Source: Chromatiales bacterium
GTDB taxonomy: Bacteria > Pseudomonadota > Gammaproteobacteria > Steroidobacterales > GCA-2729495
DNA: 64,000 bases
Assembly: GCA_016789845.1 (NCBI GenBank)
Contig: JAEUQA010000045.1
Span: 23,766-87,765 of the forward strand
Reading direction: 5' to 3'
Below, piece after piece: positions 8,992-17,520 of the stretch (the first letter of the stretch is position 1; each line of letters starts with the position of its first letter). Made by a program: the position numbers and the translations under genes. The notes beneath the pieces were generated by a model. It saw only the letters and a program-made list of their open reading frames with translations, was not told the DNA's origin and did not search any database.

Positions 8992-9370
8992 AGCTCGCTT
9001 CGGTCTCCGCGACCAGCGAGCCGTCGTCGGCCTTCAGCATCCGCCCCTCGAGAAAGGCCACCTTGCCCTTCTGCTTCACGAGCCGACCTTCGAGCAGCAC
9101 GCGGGTACCGATCACGAGCGGCTGGCGGTAGCGGATCTCGCAGCGGGCAGTGTGGGCGCGGATGCCCTTCAGGAACATCCAGTTGGCCATCACGTCGTCG
9201 AGCGCGCTGAAGACGATGCCGCCGTGGGTCAGCTGGTCGTAGCCGCCATGATCGGGCCCGGGGGTGAACTCCGAGCGGCAGACATCCTGGTCGTCGATGT
9301 GGAAGCGCAGCCGGAGCCCGATCGGGTTGCCGGGCCCGCAGACGAAACAGCGATTGGCATCGGGTCGCAC
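8975..9370 (-). CDS. PaaI-like hotdog-fold thioesterase
   Basis: 131 residues matching the acyl-CoA thioesterase hotdog family. The N-terminal NRCFVCGPGNPIGLRLRF is typical of the family. The helix motif HGGIVFSALDDVMANWMF carries the usual catalytic region, and the RYRQPLVIGT and EGRMLKADDGSLVAE strands follow. It probably hydrolyses a CoA thioester in the cytoplasm; the substrate is unknown. It diverges from the HIT gene across 29 bp. Confidence 0.8.
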   Translation of the reverse strand: MRPDANRCFVCGPGNPIGLRLRFHIDDQDVCRSEFTPGPDHGGYDQLTHGGIVFSALDDVMANWMFLKGIRAHTARCEIRYRQPLVIGTRVLLEGRLVKQKGKVAFLEGRMLKADDGSLVAETEASFMIVA

Positions 9371-9399
9371 CGCTCCTATGCTAGCCGCGGAGGTGGCCC

Positions 9400-9825
9400 G
9401 TGGCCTACGACCCGAACAATATTTTTGCCAGGATCCTGCGCGGCGAGGTGCCGTCCCACAAGGTCTGGGAGGACGCCGCCACCATCGCCATCCTGGACGT
9501 CATGCCCCAGTCCGACGGGCACACGCTCATCATTCCGAAGGCGCAGGCGGAGAACCTGTTCGAGCTGGACACGGCCGCGCTGGAAGCCGTGATCCGGACC
9601 GGTCAGCGGATGGCGCTGGCGGTGCGACGCGCGTTCCAGCCGGACGGCGTCACGCTGATGCAGTTCAACGGGGCGGAGGCCGGCCAGACCGTCTTCCACT
9701 TCCACCTGCACGTGGTGCCCCGCTACGCCGGGCGACCGCTTCGCGCCCACGGGCGTGGCTTCGCGGATCCGGCGTTGCTGGCGGAGCAGGCCGCGCGCCT
9801 CAAGGCCGCGCTCGAATCCCGCTAG
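9400..9825 (+). CDS. HIT family nucleotide hydrolase/transferase
   Basis: 141 residues with the histidine-triad signature HFHLHVVPR near residue 98 and the N-terminal NNIFARILRGEVPSHKV typical of bacterial HIT/Hint proteins. These hydrolyse AMP-linked substrates such as nucleoside phosphoramidates. GTG at 9400 is preceded by GGAGG. The stop overlaps the end of the convergent crcB by 4 bp. Confidence 0.9.
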   Translation: MAYDPNNIFARILRGEVPSHKVWEDAATIAILDVMPQSDGHTLIIPKAQAENLFELDTAALEAVIRTGQRMALAVRRAFQPDGVTLMQFNGAEAGQTVFHFHLHVVPRYAGRPLRAHGRGFADPALLAEQAARLKAALESR

Positions 9826-10226
9826 GCCGGGCGCCCCAGGGCCAGCGTGAAGCCGGCCCAGGCGGCCGCCACGCCGAGCAGCACCTGCAGGCCGACCGTG
9901 GCGAAGGCGGTCCCGGTCTGGCCCGCCCGGAGGAGCACGAGGGTTTCGAGCGAAAAGGCCGAGAAGGTGGTGTACCCGCCGAGCAGGCCGGTGACCAGCA
10001 GCAGGCGTGCCTCGGGACCGAGCAGGGCCCGCGATTCCGCCAGGCCGGCCAGCAGCCCGATGAGCAGTGAGCCCGTGACGTTGACCACCAGGGTGCCCGC
10101 CGGAAACGACGCGAGCGCCCCGGCGCCGGGCACCAGCGCGCGCTGGGCAACGCCGCTCACCAGGTAGCGCAGGACGGAGCCTGCGGCACCGCCCGTGGCC
10201 ACGAGGAGGAGATCGCGAGCGTTCAG
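9822..10226 (-). CDS. crcB: CrcB/Fluc fluoride exporter
   Basis: Small four-helix membrane protein that removes fluoride as a dual-topology dimer. GGAAGSVLRY, the VNVTGSLLIGLLAG helix with the conserved Asn, and GLLGGYTTFSAFSLE are family hallmarks. The first standard start (GTG at 10202) would cut off the conserved LLLVATGG segment. An in-frame CTG at 10226 restores it as (M)NARDLLLVATGG and overlaps the upstream stop as CTGA. A GGAG lies 8 bases before it. I therefore favour CTG initiation coupled to the diguanylate cyclase gene; with GTG the protein would be 126 residues instead of 134. Confidence 0.88.
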   Translation of the reverse strand: MNARDLLLVATGGAAGSVLRYLVSGVAQRALVPGAGALASFPAGTLVVNVTGSLLIGLLAGLAESRALLGPEARLLLVTGLLGGYTTFSAFSLETLVLLRAGQTGTAFATVGLQVLLGVAAAWAGFTLALGRPA

Positions 10227-11263
10227 GGCGCGATCTCCCGGGGGCGGGGTGCCGGCAGGGCAGCGCGCGAATCCCGGCTTTGCTTCTCCTTGCGCAGGTT
10301 GCGCACGGCCTTGCGGAACAGGCTGCGGAGCTCGTGACCGTCATCCGGCGCGGCCGCCACGCCGACGGTCACGGCCAGCCGGCGCATCGCGTAGTCGAAG
10401 TCCTGGGTTCCGGAGAACACGTCGTGGCGGATCCGGTTCGCCACGGCGTCAGCGGCGGCCCGGCCGCAACGGGGCAGCAGGATGACGAACTCGTCGCCGC
10501 CATACCGGGCGCAGAGGTCGCCCGTCCGGGTGGCCCGCTGGATGCTGGCGGCGACGGCCCGGAGTGCCCGGTCGCCGGCCTCGTGGCCGAAGCGATCGTT
10601 GATCTGGCCGAGCTGCTCCACATCGACCATCAGCAGGGCGCTGGGCGCGCCCGCCTCGCTGGCCGCCCCGTGCTCGGCATCGGCCAGCTTGCTGAAGCTG
10701 CGCAGGTTGTAGAGGCCCGTCAGGTCATCCCGCTCGGCCAGGAAGCGGATGGTGCGGGTGGCCCGGTCCAGGTCGCTGGAGAGCGCGCTGGTGAGGAAGG
10801 CCACCAGCAGCGTCGGCGCCAGCTCGGCAAACAGGCCGATGAGGGCGGGCATCGCCAGCGCCTCCAGGCCCTGGTCGAGCGCGCCGACGAGCAGCCTCGC
10901 GACCAGGATCATGAGCAGCAGCAGCCCGGTTGCCTGCCGGCCCAGCAGCAATGCGGCCGTGACCACCGGCAGGAGATAGAGGTGGCTGAGCGGCCCGGCG
11001 CTCTCGCCCGCCTGGGCGATGAGGGCGGTGATGAACAGGGCCATCGCGGCAATCTCGAGCACGAGGCGGAGGCGCGGCTGGCCCCGGAGGCGGGGCACCA
11101 GGGGCATGGCCAGGACGGTGATGCCAAAGACGAGGAGCGTGAGGAACCAGTTCGTTGAGCTGGCGATGGCCTCGCGGGCCACGAAATGGAACAGCGCCGT
11201 GACCAGCAGCAACAGCAGCTGGACCTCCCGGATGCTCCGCGCAATGCCCTGCAAGGCGTCCAT
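10223..11263 (-). CDS. Membrane-bound diguanylate cyclase (GGDEF)
   Basis: 346 residues from ATG at 11263. The first half contains about five or six hydrophobic helices. The second half is a GGDEF domain with the active motif YGGDEFVILL and an intact RTGD inhibitory I-site five residues before it, so both c-di-GMP synthesis and product inhibition are expected. Longer upstream readings overlap the end of ctp and look non-coding. The start is 10 bp after the ctp stop, consistent with one envC-ctp-dgc-crcB transcript. Confidence 0.9.
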   Translation of the reverse strand: MDALQGIARSIREVQLLLLLVTALFHFVAREAIASSTNWFLTLLVFGITVLAMPLVPRLRGQPRLRLVLEIAAMALFITALIAQAGESAGPLSHLYLLPVVTAALLLGRQATGLLLLMILVARLLVGALDQGLEALAMPALIGLFAELAPTLLVAFLTSALSSDLDRATRTIRFLAERDDLTGLYNLRSFSKLADAEHGAASEAGAPSALLMVDVEQLGQINDRFGHEAGDRALRAVAASIQRATRTGDLCARYGGDEFVILLPRCGRAAADAVANRIRHDVFSGTQDFDYAMRRLAVTVGVAAAPDDGHELRSLFRKAVRNLRKEKQSRDSRAALPAPRPREIAP

Positions 11264-11273
11264 GCGCAGCGTG

Positions 11274-12497
11274 CTAGTTGGCGCGGGTCTGGAGCAGCGG
11301 ACCGGCGCCGAGGAGGCGCGCGGCCTGCTGCAGGCCTGCTTCGGCATCGCCGGAGGCAAGCTCCACGTCGGGCGTGATGCCATGGCCCTGGATCGAGGCG
11401 CCGGAAGGCGTGAAGTAGCGGGACGTGGTCAGCTTGATGGCCCGGCCGCCCGACAGGGGCATGACGGTCTGCACGGAACCCTTGCCAAACGTCCGGGTGC
11501 CGACGATGGTCGCGCGCCGGTGGGCCTGCAGCGCGCCGGCCACGATCTCCGAGGCCGACGCGGAACCGCCGTTCACCAGAATCACCAGCGGCGCGCCGGC
11601 CAGCAGGTCGCCCTGCGCCGCGTCGTGCCGGAACGTGGCGTCCCGGGTCCGGCCGCTGGCCGTGACGATGAGCCCGGCGTCGAGGAAGCTGTCGGCCACG
11701 TCGACGGCGGCGTCGAGCACGCCGCCCGGGTTGTCCCGGAGATCGAGGACGAGGCCACGGATCCCGCCAGAGGTCGAACGGTTGAGCACCGCTATTTCGT
11801 GCCGGAGGTCCTTCGCCGTGGTGTCGCTGAACTGGGAAATGCGGACATAGCCGTAGCCGTCGTCGAGCAGCCGGGAGCGAACGCTGTGGACGTCCACGGC
11901 GCTGCGCTCGAGGTTGAACGCCAGGGGCTCCGCCTGCCCGTCCCTGGCCACGGTGAGCGCGACATGGCTGCCCGCCGGGCCGCGCATGCGCAGGATTGCC
12001 TGGCTCACGTTGGCATGATCCACCGGCTCGCCATCAATCGTGAGGATGGCATCCCCCGCCTTGATGCCCGCCCGGTACGCCGGCGTGCCCTCGATCGGGG
12101 TCACCACGCCGACCCGCCCGTCGCCGGGTTGCAGTTCAAGGCCGATGCCGGTGTAGGTGCCGCTGGTGTTGATGCGGATTTCCTCGTACTCGCGGGGATT
12201 CAGGAACTGGGAGTGGGGATCGAGCTCGGCCAGCATCCCGCGGACGGCGTTGTCCATGAGCTGCCGGTCGGAAACGGGCTCCACATACTCACGCTTCACG
12301 CGCTCCAGTATTTCCGCCAGCACCCGGGCATCCTCCGGAGGGAGGCCGGGCGGTGGGGCCGGGGGAGCGAGCAGGGCCGAGGCGTTCAGCCCGGCGGGCG
12401 TAAGACCGGCCAGCACGGCGCCGCCGAGGGCCAGTCCGAACCCCAGCAGGACCCCGGTGAGCAGCGGCAGCAAGCCTCTGATGCGAAAAGGTTTCAC
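11274..12497 (-). CDS. ctpA: S41 family C-terminal processing peptidase
   Basis: 407-residue periplasmic serine protease with an N-terminal signal/anchor helix (LLPLLTGVLLGFGLALGG). A PDZ domain begins near IGLELQPGDGRVGV, and the S41 catalytic core carries the Ser of NGGSASASEIVAG and the Lys of TFGKGSVQT. Such enzymes trim periplasmic proteins. Location directly after envC is a common proteobacterial arrangement and points to a role at the cell wall. The assignment to ctpA rather than prc rests on length and gene order. Confidence 0.92.
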   Translation of the reverse strand: MKPFRIRGLLPLLTGVLLGFGLALGGAVLAGLTPAGLNASALLAPPAPPPGLPPEDARVLAEILERVKREYVEPVSDRQLMDNAVRGMLAELDPHSQFLNPREYEEIRINTSGTYTGIGLELQPGDGRVGVVTPIEGTPAYRAGIKAGDAILTIDGEPVDHANVSQAILRMRGPAGSHVALTVARDGQAEPLAFNLERSAVDVHSVRSRLLDDGYGYVRISQFSDTTAKDLRHEIAVLNRSTSGGIRGLVLDLRDNPGGVLDAAVDVADSFLDAGLIVTASGRTRDATFRHDAAQGDLLAGAPLVILVNGGSASASEIVAGALQAHRRATIVGTRTFGKGSVQTVMPLSGGRAIKLTTSRYFTPSGASIQGHGITPDVELASGDAEAGLQQAARLLGAGPLLQTRAN

Positions 12498-12573
12498 GGC
12501 AATCCAGGCATCGCAGTGGCTTTTGACAGTAGCACAGGGTCCGGCGACCGGGGATGGACTGGCACACAGTCCG

Positions 12574-13761
12574 CTAGTTGCCCCATTGGCGGGGGTTCAT
12601 GGGCCGGCCATTGCGTCGCACTTCGTAATAAAGGGCCGGACGGGGCTGGCCGCCGGTGTCGCCCACATGGGACAGCACGTCGCCGGCCGAGACCCGGTCA
12701 CCCACCGTCCGGGAGAGATCCTGGTTGTGGCCATAAAGGCTGAGATAGCCGCCGCCATGATCCAGGACCAGCAGCAGGCCGAGACCGGGCAGCCAGTCGG
12801 CATAGACGACCTTGCCCGCCTGGATCGTGCGGACTTCCGCACCGGCAGGCGCCGCGATGAGGACGCCGTCCCAGCGCATCTGGCCGCCGGCCCGGGGCTG
12901 GCCGAAATCGGCCAGCAATTGCCCGGCGACCGGCCACTTGCCCTTGCCCAGGGGCTTGCCCGTCGCCGGCGGCGCCGGCGCTTTGTCCGGTGCCCTTGAT
13001 TCCTGGCGGGCCCGGGCGGCGGCGCGCTCGAGTTCCCGCAGCACGCGCTCCAGGCTGGCGGCCTCGGTCCGGGCCTGGGCCAGCTGCCGGTTCTGGCCCT
13101 TCAACTGGGCGTCCAGGCTGGCGACCACGGTCGCACGCTGCTGGCGGGATCCTTCCAGCTCGGCCAGCTGTTCGCTCCGCCGGGCTTCGAGCGCAGCGAG
13201 GGCGGCTTCCTGTTCGGTCACCGCCTGCAGGTCCTGCTCCAGGGCCTCGAGGCTGGCCTGGATGGAGCCGAGGAGCTCGCTGCGACTCTGGGCCAGGTAG
13301 GCCAGCCAGGTGAGTCGGTGCCCGACTTCGGCGGGGTCTTCCTGATTGAGAAAGGCCCGGACCCTTTCGCTCCCGCCGGTCAGGTGTGCGAGGCGCAGCT
13401 GGCCGGCCAGTGCAGCCCGCTGCCGGTCGAGACTGGCGCGAGTGGCTTCCACCTGCCGGTTGAGCTCCACCAGCCGCCGCTGCGCCTCGGCAAGTTCCCG
13501 GCGGGTGGCGTTGAGCGCCTGACGGGTGCGGGAGGCGGCCGTCTCTGCCTCCCGCAGCTGCTTGTCGAGCTCGCTGCGCCTGGCCTGGTCCTGCCGTTTC
13601 TGCTTCTCGAGGTCCCGGATGCGATCCCGCACCTTCGCGAGATCTTCCTTGGTCTGGCCAGTGCTCTGGGTGGACTTGCCGGTGGCTTTCTGGGCAGCCG
13701 CCGGCCCGCCTGGCAGGGACACGAGCAGCGCCAGCGCGAAACAGGGCAACACACGGATCAT
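12574..13761 (-). CDS. envC: EnvC-type murein hydrolase activator
   Basis: 395 residues: signal peptide (to about GPAAAQ), a long coiled coil (about residues 35-260, rich in Glu, Arg, Gln and Leu), a linker, and a C-terminal LytM domain. The LytM zinc ligands are degenerate: MRWDG stands where HxxxD would be and LYYEVRRNG replaces LHFEIR. That is the pattern of EnvC, which activates amidases at the septum instead of cutting peptidoglycan. It is first in the minus-strand set with ctp, dgc and crcB. Confidence 0.9.
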   Translation of the reverse strand: MIRVLPCFALALLVSLPGGPAAAQKATGKSTQSTGQTKEDLAKVRDRIRDLEKQKRQDQARRSELDKQLREAETAASRTRQALNATRRELAEAQRRLVELNRQVEATRASLDRQRAALAGQLRLAHLTGGSERVRAFLNQEDPAEVGHRLTWLAYLAQSRSELLGSIQASLEALEQDLQAVTEQEAALAALEARRSEQLAELEGSRQQRATVVASLDAQLKGQNRQLAQARTEAASLERVLRELERAAARARQESRAPDKAPAPPATGKPLGKGKWPVAGQLLADFGQPRAGGQMRWDGVLIAAPAGAEVRTIQAGKVVYADWLPGLGLLLVLDHGGGYLSLYGHNQDLSRTVGDRVSAGDVLSHVGDTGGQPRPALYYEVRRNGRPMNPRQWGN

Positions 13762-13762
13762 C

Positions 13763-13791
13763 GTCTGGCCAGTTTAGGCCATGGTTATAAT
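13763..13791 (+). promoter_or_regulatory. Candidate sigma-70 promoter for the rhodanese-grxC-secB-gpsA genes
   Basis: A perfect TATAAT at 13786-13791 lies 24 bp before the rhodanese ATG in the 54 bp between the divergent envC and rhodanese genes. The -35 position (13763-13768, GTCTGG) is a poor match, so the call rests mainly on the -10 box. Confidence 0.4.
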
Positions 13792-13815
13792 GCGCCGCCA
13801 GCCAGATCGGACCTC

Positions 13816-14241
13816 ATGAACAAGCTCGTCGAATTCGCCGCGGCGAATCCCTACCTCGTCACCGCGACGGTGCTGATGCTCATCGCCGTCGTCGCCTTCG
13901 AGCTGCGCCTGCGGGCGCGCGCCAGCTTCGAGGTGACGGTCGCCGAGGCCGTGCGCATGATCAACCGGGGAGCCGCAGTCGTGGATGTCCGCGATGCGGC
14001 GAAGTTCGCTGCCGGGCACATCGTGGACGCCCTTAACATCCCGCCCACCGAGCTCGCGAAGGGCGAGGAGGGCAAGATCAAGAAGAAGCGCGGCGTGGTG
14101 GTGGTCTGCAATGCGGGCAACGAAAGCCTCGACTGCGTCCGCAAGCTGCGGGCTGCCGGGTTCGACGGCGCCTTCAGCCTGGGCGGCGGCATGGACACGT
14201 GGCTGCGGGAGAACCAGCCACTGGTCCGGGGCCAGCGCTGA
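13816..14241 (+). CDS. Membrane-anchored rhodanese-like protein
   Basis: 141 residues. One N-terminal membrane helix (NPYLVTATVLMLIAVVAFEL) precedes a single rhodanese domain with AVVDVRDAAKFAAGHI and the active-site loop VVVCNAGNES, which keeps the Cys. It resembles YibN, which occupies the same position before grxC-secB-gpsA in enterobacteria. ATG at 13816 is chosen because upstream frame is antisense to envC. The stop overlaps the grxC start by one base (TGATG). Sulfur transfer is expected from the family; the acceptor is unknown. Confidence 0.88.
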   Translation: MNKLVEFAAANPYLVTATVLMLIAVVAFELRLRARASFEVTVAEAVRMINRGAAVVDVRDAAKFAAGHIVDALNIPPTELAKGEEGKIKKKRGVVVVCNAGNESLDCVRKLRAAGFDGAFSLGGGMDTWLRENQPLVRGQR

Positions 14242-14513
14242 TGCAGGACGGCGGGCCGGTGGTCGAGATGTACGCAAACTCCTGGTGCCCCTACTGTTCG
14301 GCCGCCCGGGCGCTACTCGACAGCAAGCAGGTGCCCGTCGTCGAGATCAACGTCGAGGAGTTTCCCGACCGCCGAGCGGAGATGATCGCGCGCTCGGGCC
14401 GGCGGACGGTGCCACAGATTTTCATCGGCGCCACCCACGTGGGCGGCTACGACGACCTGGCCGCGCTGGAGCGCGAAGGCCGGCTGGACCCGCTCTTGCG
14501 GGCCAATCACTGA
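14241..14513 (+). CDS. grxC: Glutaredoxin 3
   Basis: 90-residue thioredoxin-fold dithiol glutaredoxin. The redox motif is CPYC, in SWCPYCSAARALL. The cis-Pro loop is TVPQIFIG and the glutathione-binding GGYDDL is present. It reduces disulfides using glutathione in the cytoplasm. The ATG at 14241 overlaps the rhodanese stop, so the two are translationally coupled. Confidence 0.95.
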   Translation: MQDGGPVVEMYANSWCPYCSAARALLDSKQVPVVEINVEEFPDRRAEMIARSGRRTVPQIFIGATHVGGYDDLAALEREGRLDPLLRANH

Positions 14514-14528
14514 ACAGCGGGTAGCACC

Positions 14529-15026
14529 ATGAGCGAGTCTTCCACGGGCAAGCAGGGCAACGGCGCGGCGACGGAAGACGCGCGGCAGTTCGGCCTGCGG
14601 CGCTTCTACATCAAGGACGTCTCCTTCGAAGCGCCGAATTCCCCCGGCATCTTTGCAGAAAGCGGCCTCGACCCCGAGATCAAGGTAAACCTGCGGACCT
14701 CCCAGCGGAGCCTGGGTGATGGCGTGTCGGAAGTGGTCCTGCACGTGACGGTCCACGCGGTGGCCGGCCAACGGACGGTGTTCCTGGTGGAACTGCAGCA
14801 GGCTGGCGTCTTCCAGATCAGCGGCTTTCCACCCGATGAAGCGCGGACGATCCTCGGCGTCGCCTGCCCCAATGCGCTGTTCCCCTACGCGCGCGAGGCG
14901 GTGTCGTCGATCATCCAGCGGGGCGGCTTTGCGCCGATCCTGCTCCAGCCCATCGATTTCACGACGCTCTTCGCCCAGGCCCAGGCAGAGCGGGCGGCGA
15001 AGGCGGCTCCCGCAGGCCAGGCCTAG
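14529..15026 (+). CDS. secB: Protein-export chaperone SecB
   Basis: 165 residues. Keeps secretory preproteins unfolded and passes them to SecA. The first 25 residues are low-complexity; the SecB fold begins at FYIKDVSFEAPNSP. VELQQAGVFQI and CPNALFPYAREAVS are diagnostic. It lies between grxC and gpsA as in many gammaproteobacteria. Confidence 0.97.
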   Translation: MSESSTGKQGNGAATEDARQFGLRRFYIKDVSFEAPNSPGIFAESGLDPEIKVNLRTSQRSLGDGVSEVVLHVTVHAVAGQRTVFLVELQQAGVFQISGFPPDEARTILGVACPNALFPYAREAVSSIIQRGGFAPILLQPIDFTTLFAQAQAERAAKAAPAGQA

Positions 15027-15047
15027 GCCCACCCGGGTGTTCTGCCA

Positions 15048-16058
15048 GTGACACCCGCCTCCGACTTCCCCCCCATCGCCGTCCTCGGCGCCGGATCCTG
15101 GGGCACGGCGCTGGCCATCCAACTGGCGCGGGGCGGCCAGCCGGTGACCCTCTGGGGCCGGAACGGGGCCGATCTCCGGGACCTCGCGAGCCACCGGGTC
15201 AATCGCCGCTACCTGCCCGGCACCAGCCTTCCCCCCGGCGTGCTGCCCGACCCCGACCTTCACCGGGTGGTGAGCGGCCACCGGGAACTGCTGGTGTGCG
15301 TGCCGAGCCACGCCTTCCGCGCCACGCTGGCGGCGGTACGCCAGGACCTCAAGCCCGGAACCCGGCTCGCCTGGGCTACCAAGGGCTTCGAGCACAGCAC
15401 CGGGCGGCTGCCCCACGAAGTGGCGGCGGAGGAGCTTGGCGCCGGGGTTCCAGTGGCGGTGCTGTCGGGTCCCACGTTCGCCCGCGAAGTGGCGGCCGGC
15501 CTGCCGACGGCGATGACGGTGGCGGCCAGCGATCCGGCCTATGCCGGCGCCCTGGCCGCGCGCCTGTCGGACCACACGTTCCGGGCCTACACCTCCGATG
15601 ACATGATCGGGGTCGAGGTCGGCGGCGCCGTCAAGAACGTGCTTGCCATTGGCGCGGGAATTTCCGACGGCCTGGGCTTCGGCGCCAACACGCGCATTGC
15701 GCTGATTACGCGCGGCCTCGTCGAGATGACCCGCCTGGGCGTCGCACTGGGGGCGCGCGCGACGACCTTCATGGGCCTGTCCGGCATGGGCGACCTGGTG
15801 CTCACCTGCACGGATGACCAGTCCCGCAACCGGCGCTTCGGCCTCGCGATCGCCAGGGGCCAGACGCCGGCCGAGGCGGCCCGGAGCATCGGCCAGGTGG
15901 TCGAGGGCCAGTTCGCGGCCAGCGCCGTCCGGTCGGTGGCCGGACGGCTGAATCTCGAGATGCCTATCTGCGAGCAGGTCTACCGGGTGCTGGAAGAGAA
16001 CGTCGCACCGCAGGACGCGGTCATGGCGCTCATGGCGCGGGCCCTGAAGCCGGAGTAA
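15048..16058 (+). CDS. gpsA: Glycerol-3-phosphate dehydrogenase (NAD(P)+)
   Basis: 336 residues. Reduces dihydroxyacetone phosphate to sn-glycerol 3-phosphate for phospholipid synthesis. The N-terminal Rossmann motif is VLGAGSWGTALAIQLA. SGPTFAREVA and VKNVLAIGAGI, with the catalytic Lys, are intact. Start is GTG at 15048, 21 bp after secB. It ends 3 bp before the convergent trmL. Confidence 0.96.
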   Translation: MTPASDFPPIAVLGAGSWGTALAIQLARGGQPVTLWGRNGADLRDLASHRVNRRYLPGTSLPPGVLPDPDLHRVVSGHRELLVCVPSHAFRATLAAVRQDLKPGTRLAWATKGFEHSTGRLPHEVAAEELGAGVPVAVLSGPTFAREVAAGLPTAMTVAASDPAYAGALAARLSDHTFRAYTSDDMIGVEVGGAVKNVLAIGAGISDGLGFGANTRIALITRGLVEMTRLGVALGARATTFMGLSGMGDLVLTCTDDQSRNRRFGLAIARGQTPAEAARSIGQVVEGQFAASAVRSVAGRLNLEMPICEQVYRVLEENVAPQDAVMALMARALKPE

Positions 16059-16061
16059 GCC

Positions 16062-16517
16062 TCAGGCGAAGCCGAGCTGCCGCCAGGCTTCGTACACCAC
16101 CACGGCTGCGGCGTTCGAGAGGTTCAGGCTGCGCGCCCGGGTCTGCATCGGGATGCGGAGGACCTGCGGAGGGGGCAGCGCGGCCAGGAGCTCGGCCGGC
16201 AACCCGCTGCTTTCAGGCCCCAGCAGGAACGCGTCGCCTGGGGCAAAGGCCGGGTCCGTGTACAGCCGCGCACCCCGGGTGGAAACCGCAAACAACCGGG
16301 GCTGGCCGAGGTTGCCGAGGCAGTCGTCGAGGCTGTCGTGCTGCCGCACCGTGGCCCATTCGTGATAATCGAGGCCGGCCCGGCGCAGCTGCGCGTCCTC
16401 CAGGGTGAAGCCGAGGGGCTTCACGAGGTGCAGCGCGGTCCCCGTGTTGGCGCAGAGGCGTATGATGTTGCCCGTGTTCGGAGGGATCTCCGGGCGAAAC
16501 AGAATCAGATTGAACAC
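16062..16517 (-). CDS. trmL: tRNA (cytidine(34)-2'-O)-methyltransferase
   Basis: 151-residue SPOUT methyltransferase that 2'-O-methylates the wobble base of certain leucine tRNAs. The sequence opens FNLILFRPEIPPNTGNIIRL, and the knotted SAM site is seen in LLGPESSGLP and RSLNLSNAAAVVVYE. GTG at 16517 has GGAG 8 bases upstream. The frame runs further back, but that is antisense to the dihydroorotate dehydrogenase. The two genes diverge with their likely starts only 4 bp apart. Confidence 0.93.
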   Translation of the reverse strand: MFNLILFRPEIPPNTGNIIRLCANTGTALHLVKPLGFTLEDAQLRRAGLDYHEWATVRQHDSLDDCLGNLGQPRLFAVSTRGARLYTDPAFAPGDAFLLGPESSGLPAELLAALPPPQVLRIPMQTRARSLNLSNAAAVVVYEAWRQLGFA

Positions 16518-16521
16518 AGCC

Positions 16522-17520
16522 GTGTCTCCAGCCTCCGCCGCCGATTCCGCCCTGCTCGCCACCACGTTCTGCGGGCTCCCGTTCGCGTCGCCCATCGTCC
16601 TGCTGTCCGGCTGCGTGGGCTTCGGCGAAGAATACACACGGGTGGCAGGCTTCTCGAACCGGGATGCCGGGGCCATCTGCCTCAAGGGCACCACGCTGCA
16701 CCCGCGGCTCGGCAACGAGCCCCACCGGATCGCCGAGACGCCCATGGGCATGCTCAACGCCATCGGGCTCCAGAACCCCGGCGTTGACGCGGTCGTCAGC
16801 CGCATCCTTCCCTCGCTGGATTTCAGCGAGACCCGCTTCATCGCCAATGCCTGTGGCTCCACGATCGAGGAATACGTGGAGGTCTGCCAGCGCTTCGACG
16901 ACTCGGCCATCGATGCCATCGAGATCAACATCAGCTGCCCGAACGTCAAGGAGGGCGGCGTGGCCTTCGGCAACTACCCGGACGTCTCCGCGCGGGTGGT
17001 GGCCGCCTGCCGGAAGGCGACGAAGAAGCCACTGATCACCAAGCTGTCCCCGAACCAGACCGACATCCGGGAGAACGCCCGGCGGTGCATCGAGGCCGGC
17101 ACGGATGCCTTTGCCGTCATCAACACGCTGATGGGCATGGCCGTGGACGTGGAGCGGCGGCGGCCAGTGCTGGCCAACGTGCAGGGCGGCCTCTCGGGTC
17201 CGGCCATAAAGCCGATCGCCCTCCTGAAGACCTGGCAGGTGTACCAGGAAGCCGCCCCCCACCAGGTGCCCATCATCGGCCAGGGCGGCATCACGACGGC
17301 CAGCGACGCGCTGGAGTTCCTCATCGCCGGCGCGTCGGCGGTGGGGGTCGGCACGGCGCTGTTCTATGACCCGCTGGTCTGCCAGAAGATCAACGCGGGG
17401 ATCGCGGACTACCTCCGGCGCCACGGGATCGCGAATGTGGCCGGGCTGGTGGGCACCCTCGCGAGCGGCCCCGGCCGGGTGGGTCGGGAAGCCCTGTCGG
17501 CCACGGGATCCGCCGGTTAG
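16522..17520 (+). CDS. Dihydroorotate dehydrogenase, class 1 type
   Basis: 332 residues from GTG at 16522. TIM-barrel flavoenzyme of pyrimidine synthesis: VGFGEEY near the N-terminus, INISCPNVKEGG with the active-site Cys, and GQGGITTASDALEFLIAGAS for FMN phosphate binding. It resembles PyrDB-like catalytic subunits, but no pyrK partner is seen nearby, so the electron acceptor is uncertain. The start is unresolved: TTG at 16510 is also in frame and neither has a clear ribosome-binding site. The conserved core begins just after, so a longer form through trmL is unlikely. Confidence 0.85.
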   Translation: MSPASAADSALLATTFCGLPFASPIVLLSGCVGFGEEYTRVAGFSNRDAGAICLKGTTLHPRLGNEPHRIAETPMGMLNAIGLQNPGVDAVVSRILPSLDFSETRFIANACGSTIEEYVEVCQRFDDSAIDAIEINISCPNVKEGGVAFGNYPDVSARVVAACRKATKKPLITKLSPNQTDIRENARRCIEAGTDAFAVINTLMGMAVDVERRRPVLANVQGGLSGPAIKPIALLKTWQVYQEAAPHQVPIIGQGGITTASDALEFLIAGASAVGVGTALFYDPLVCQKINAGIADYLRRHGIANVAGLVGTLASGPGRVGREALSATGSAG

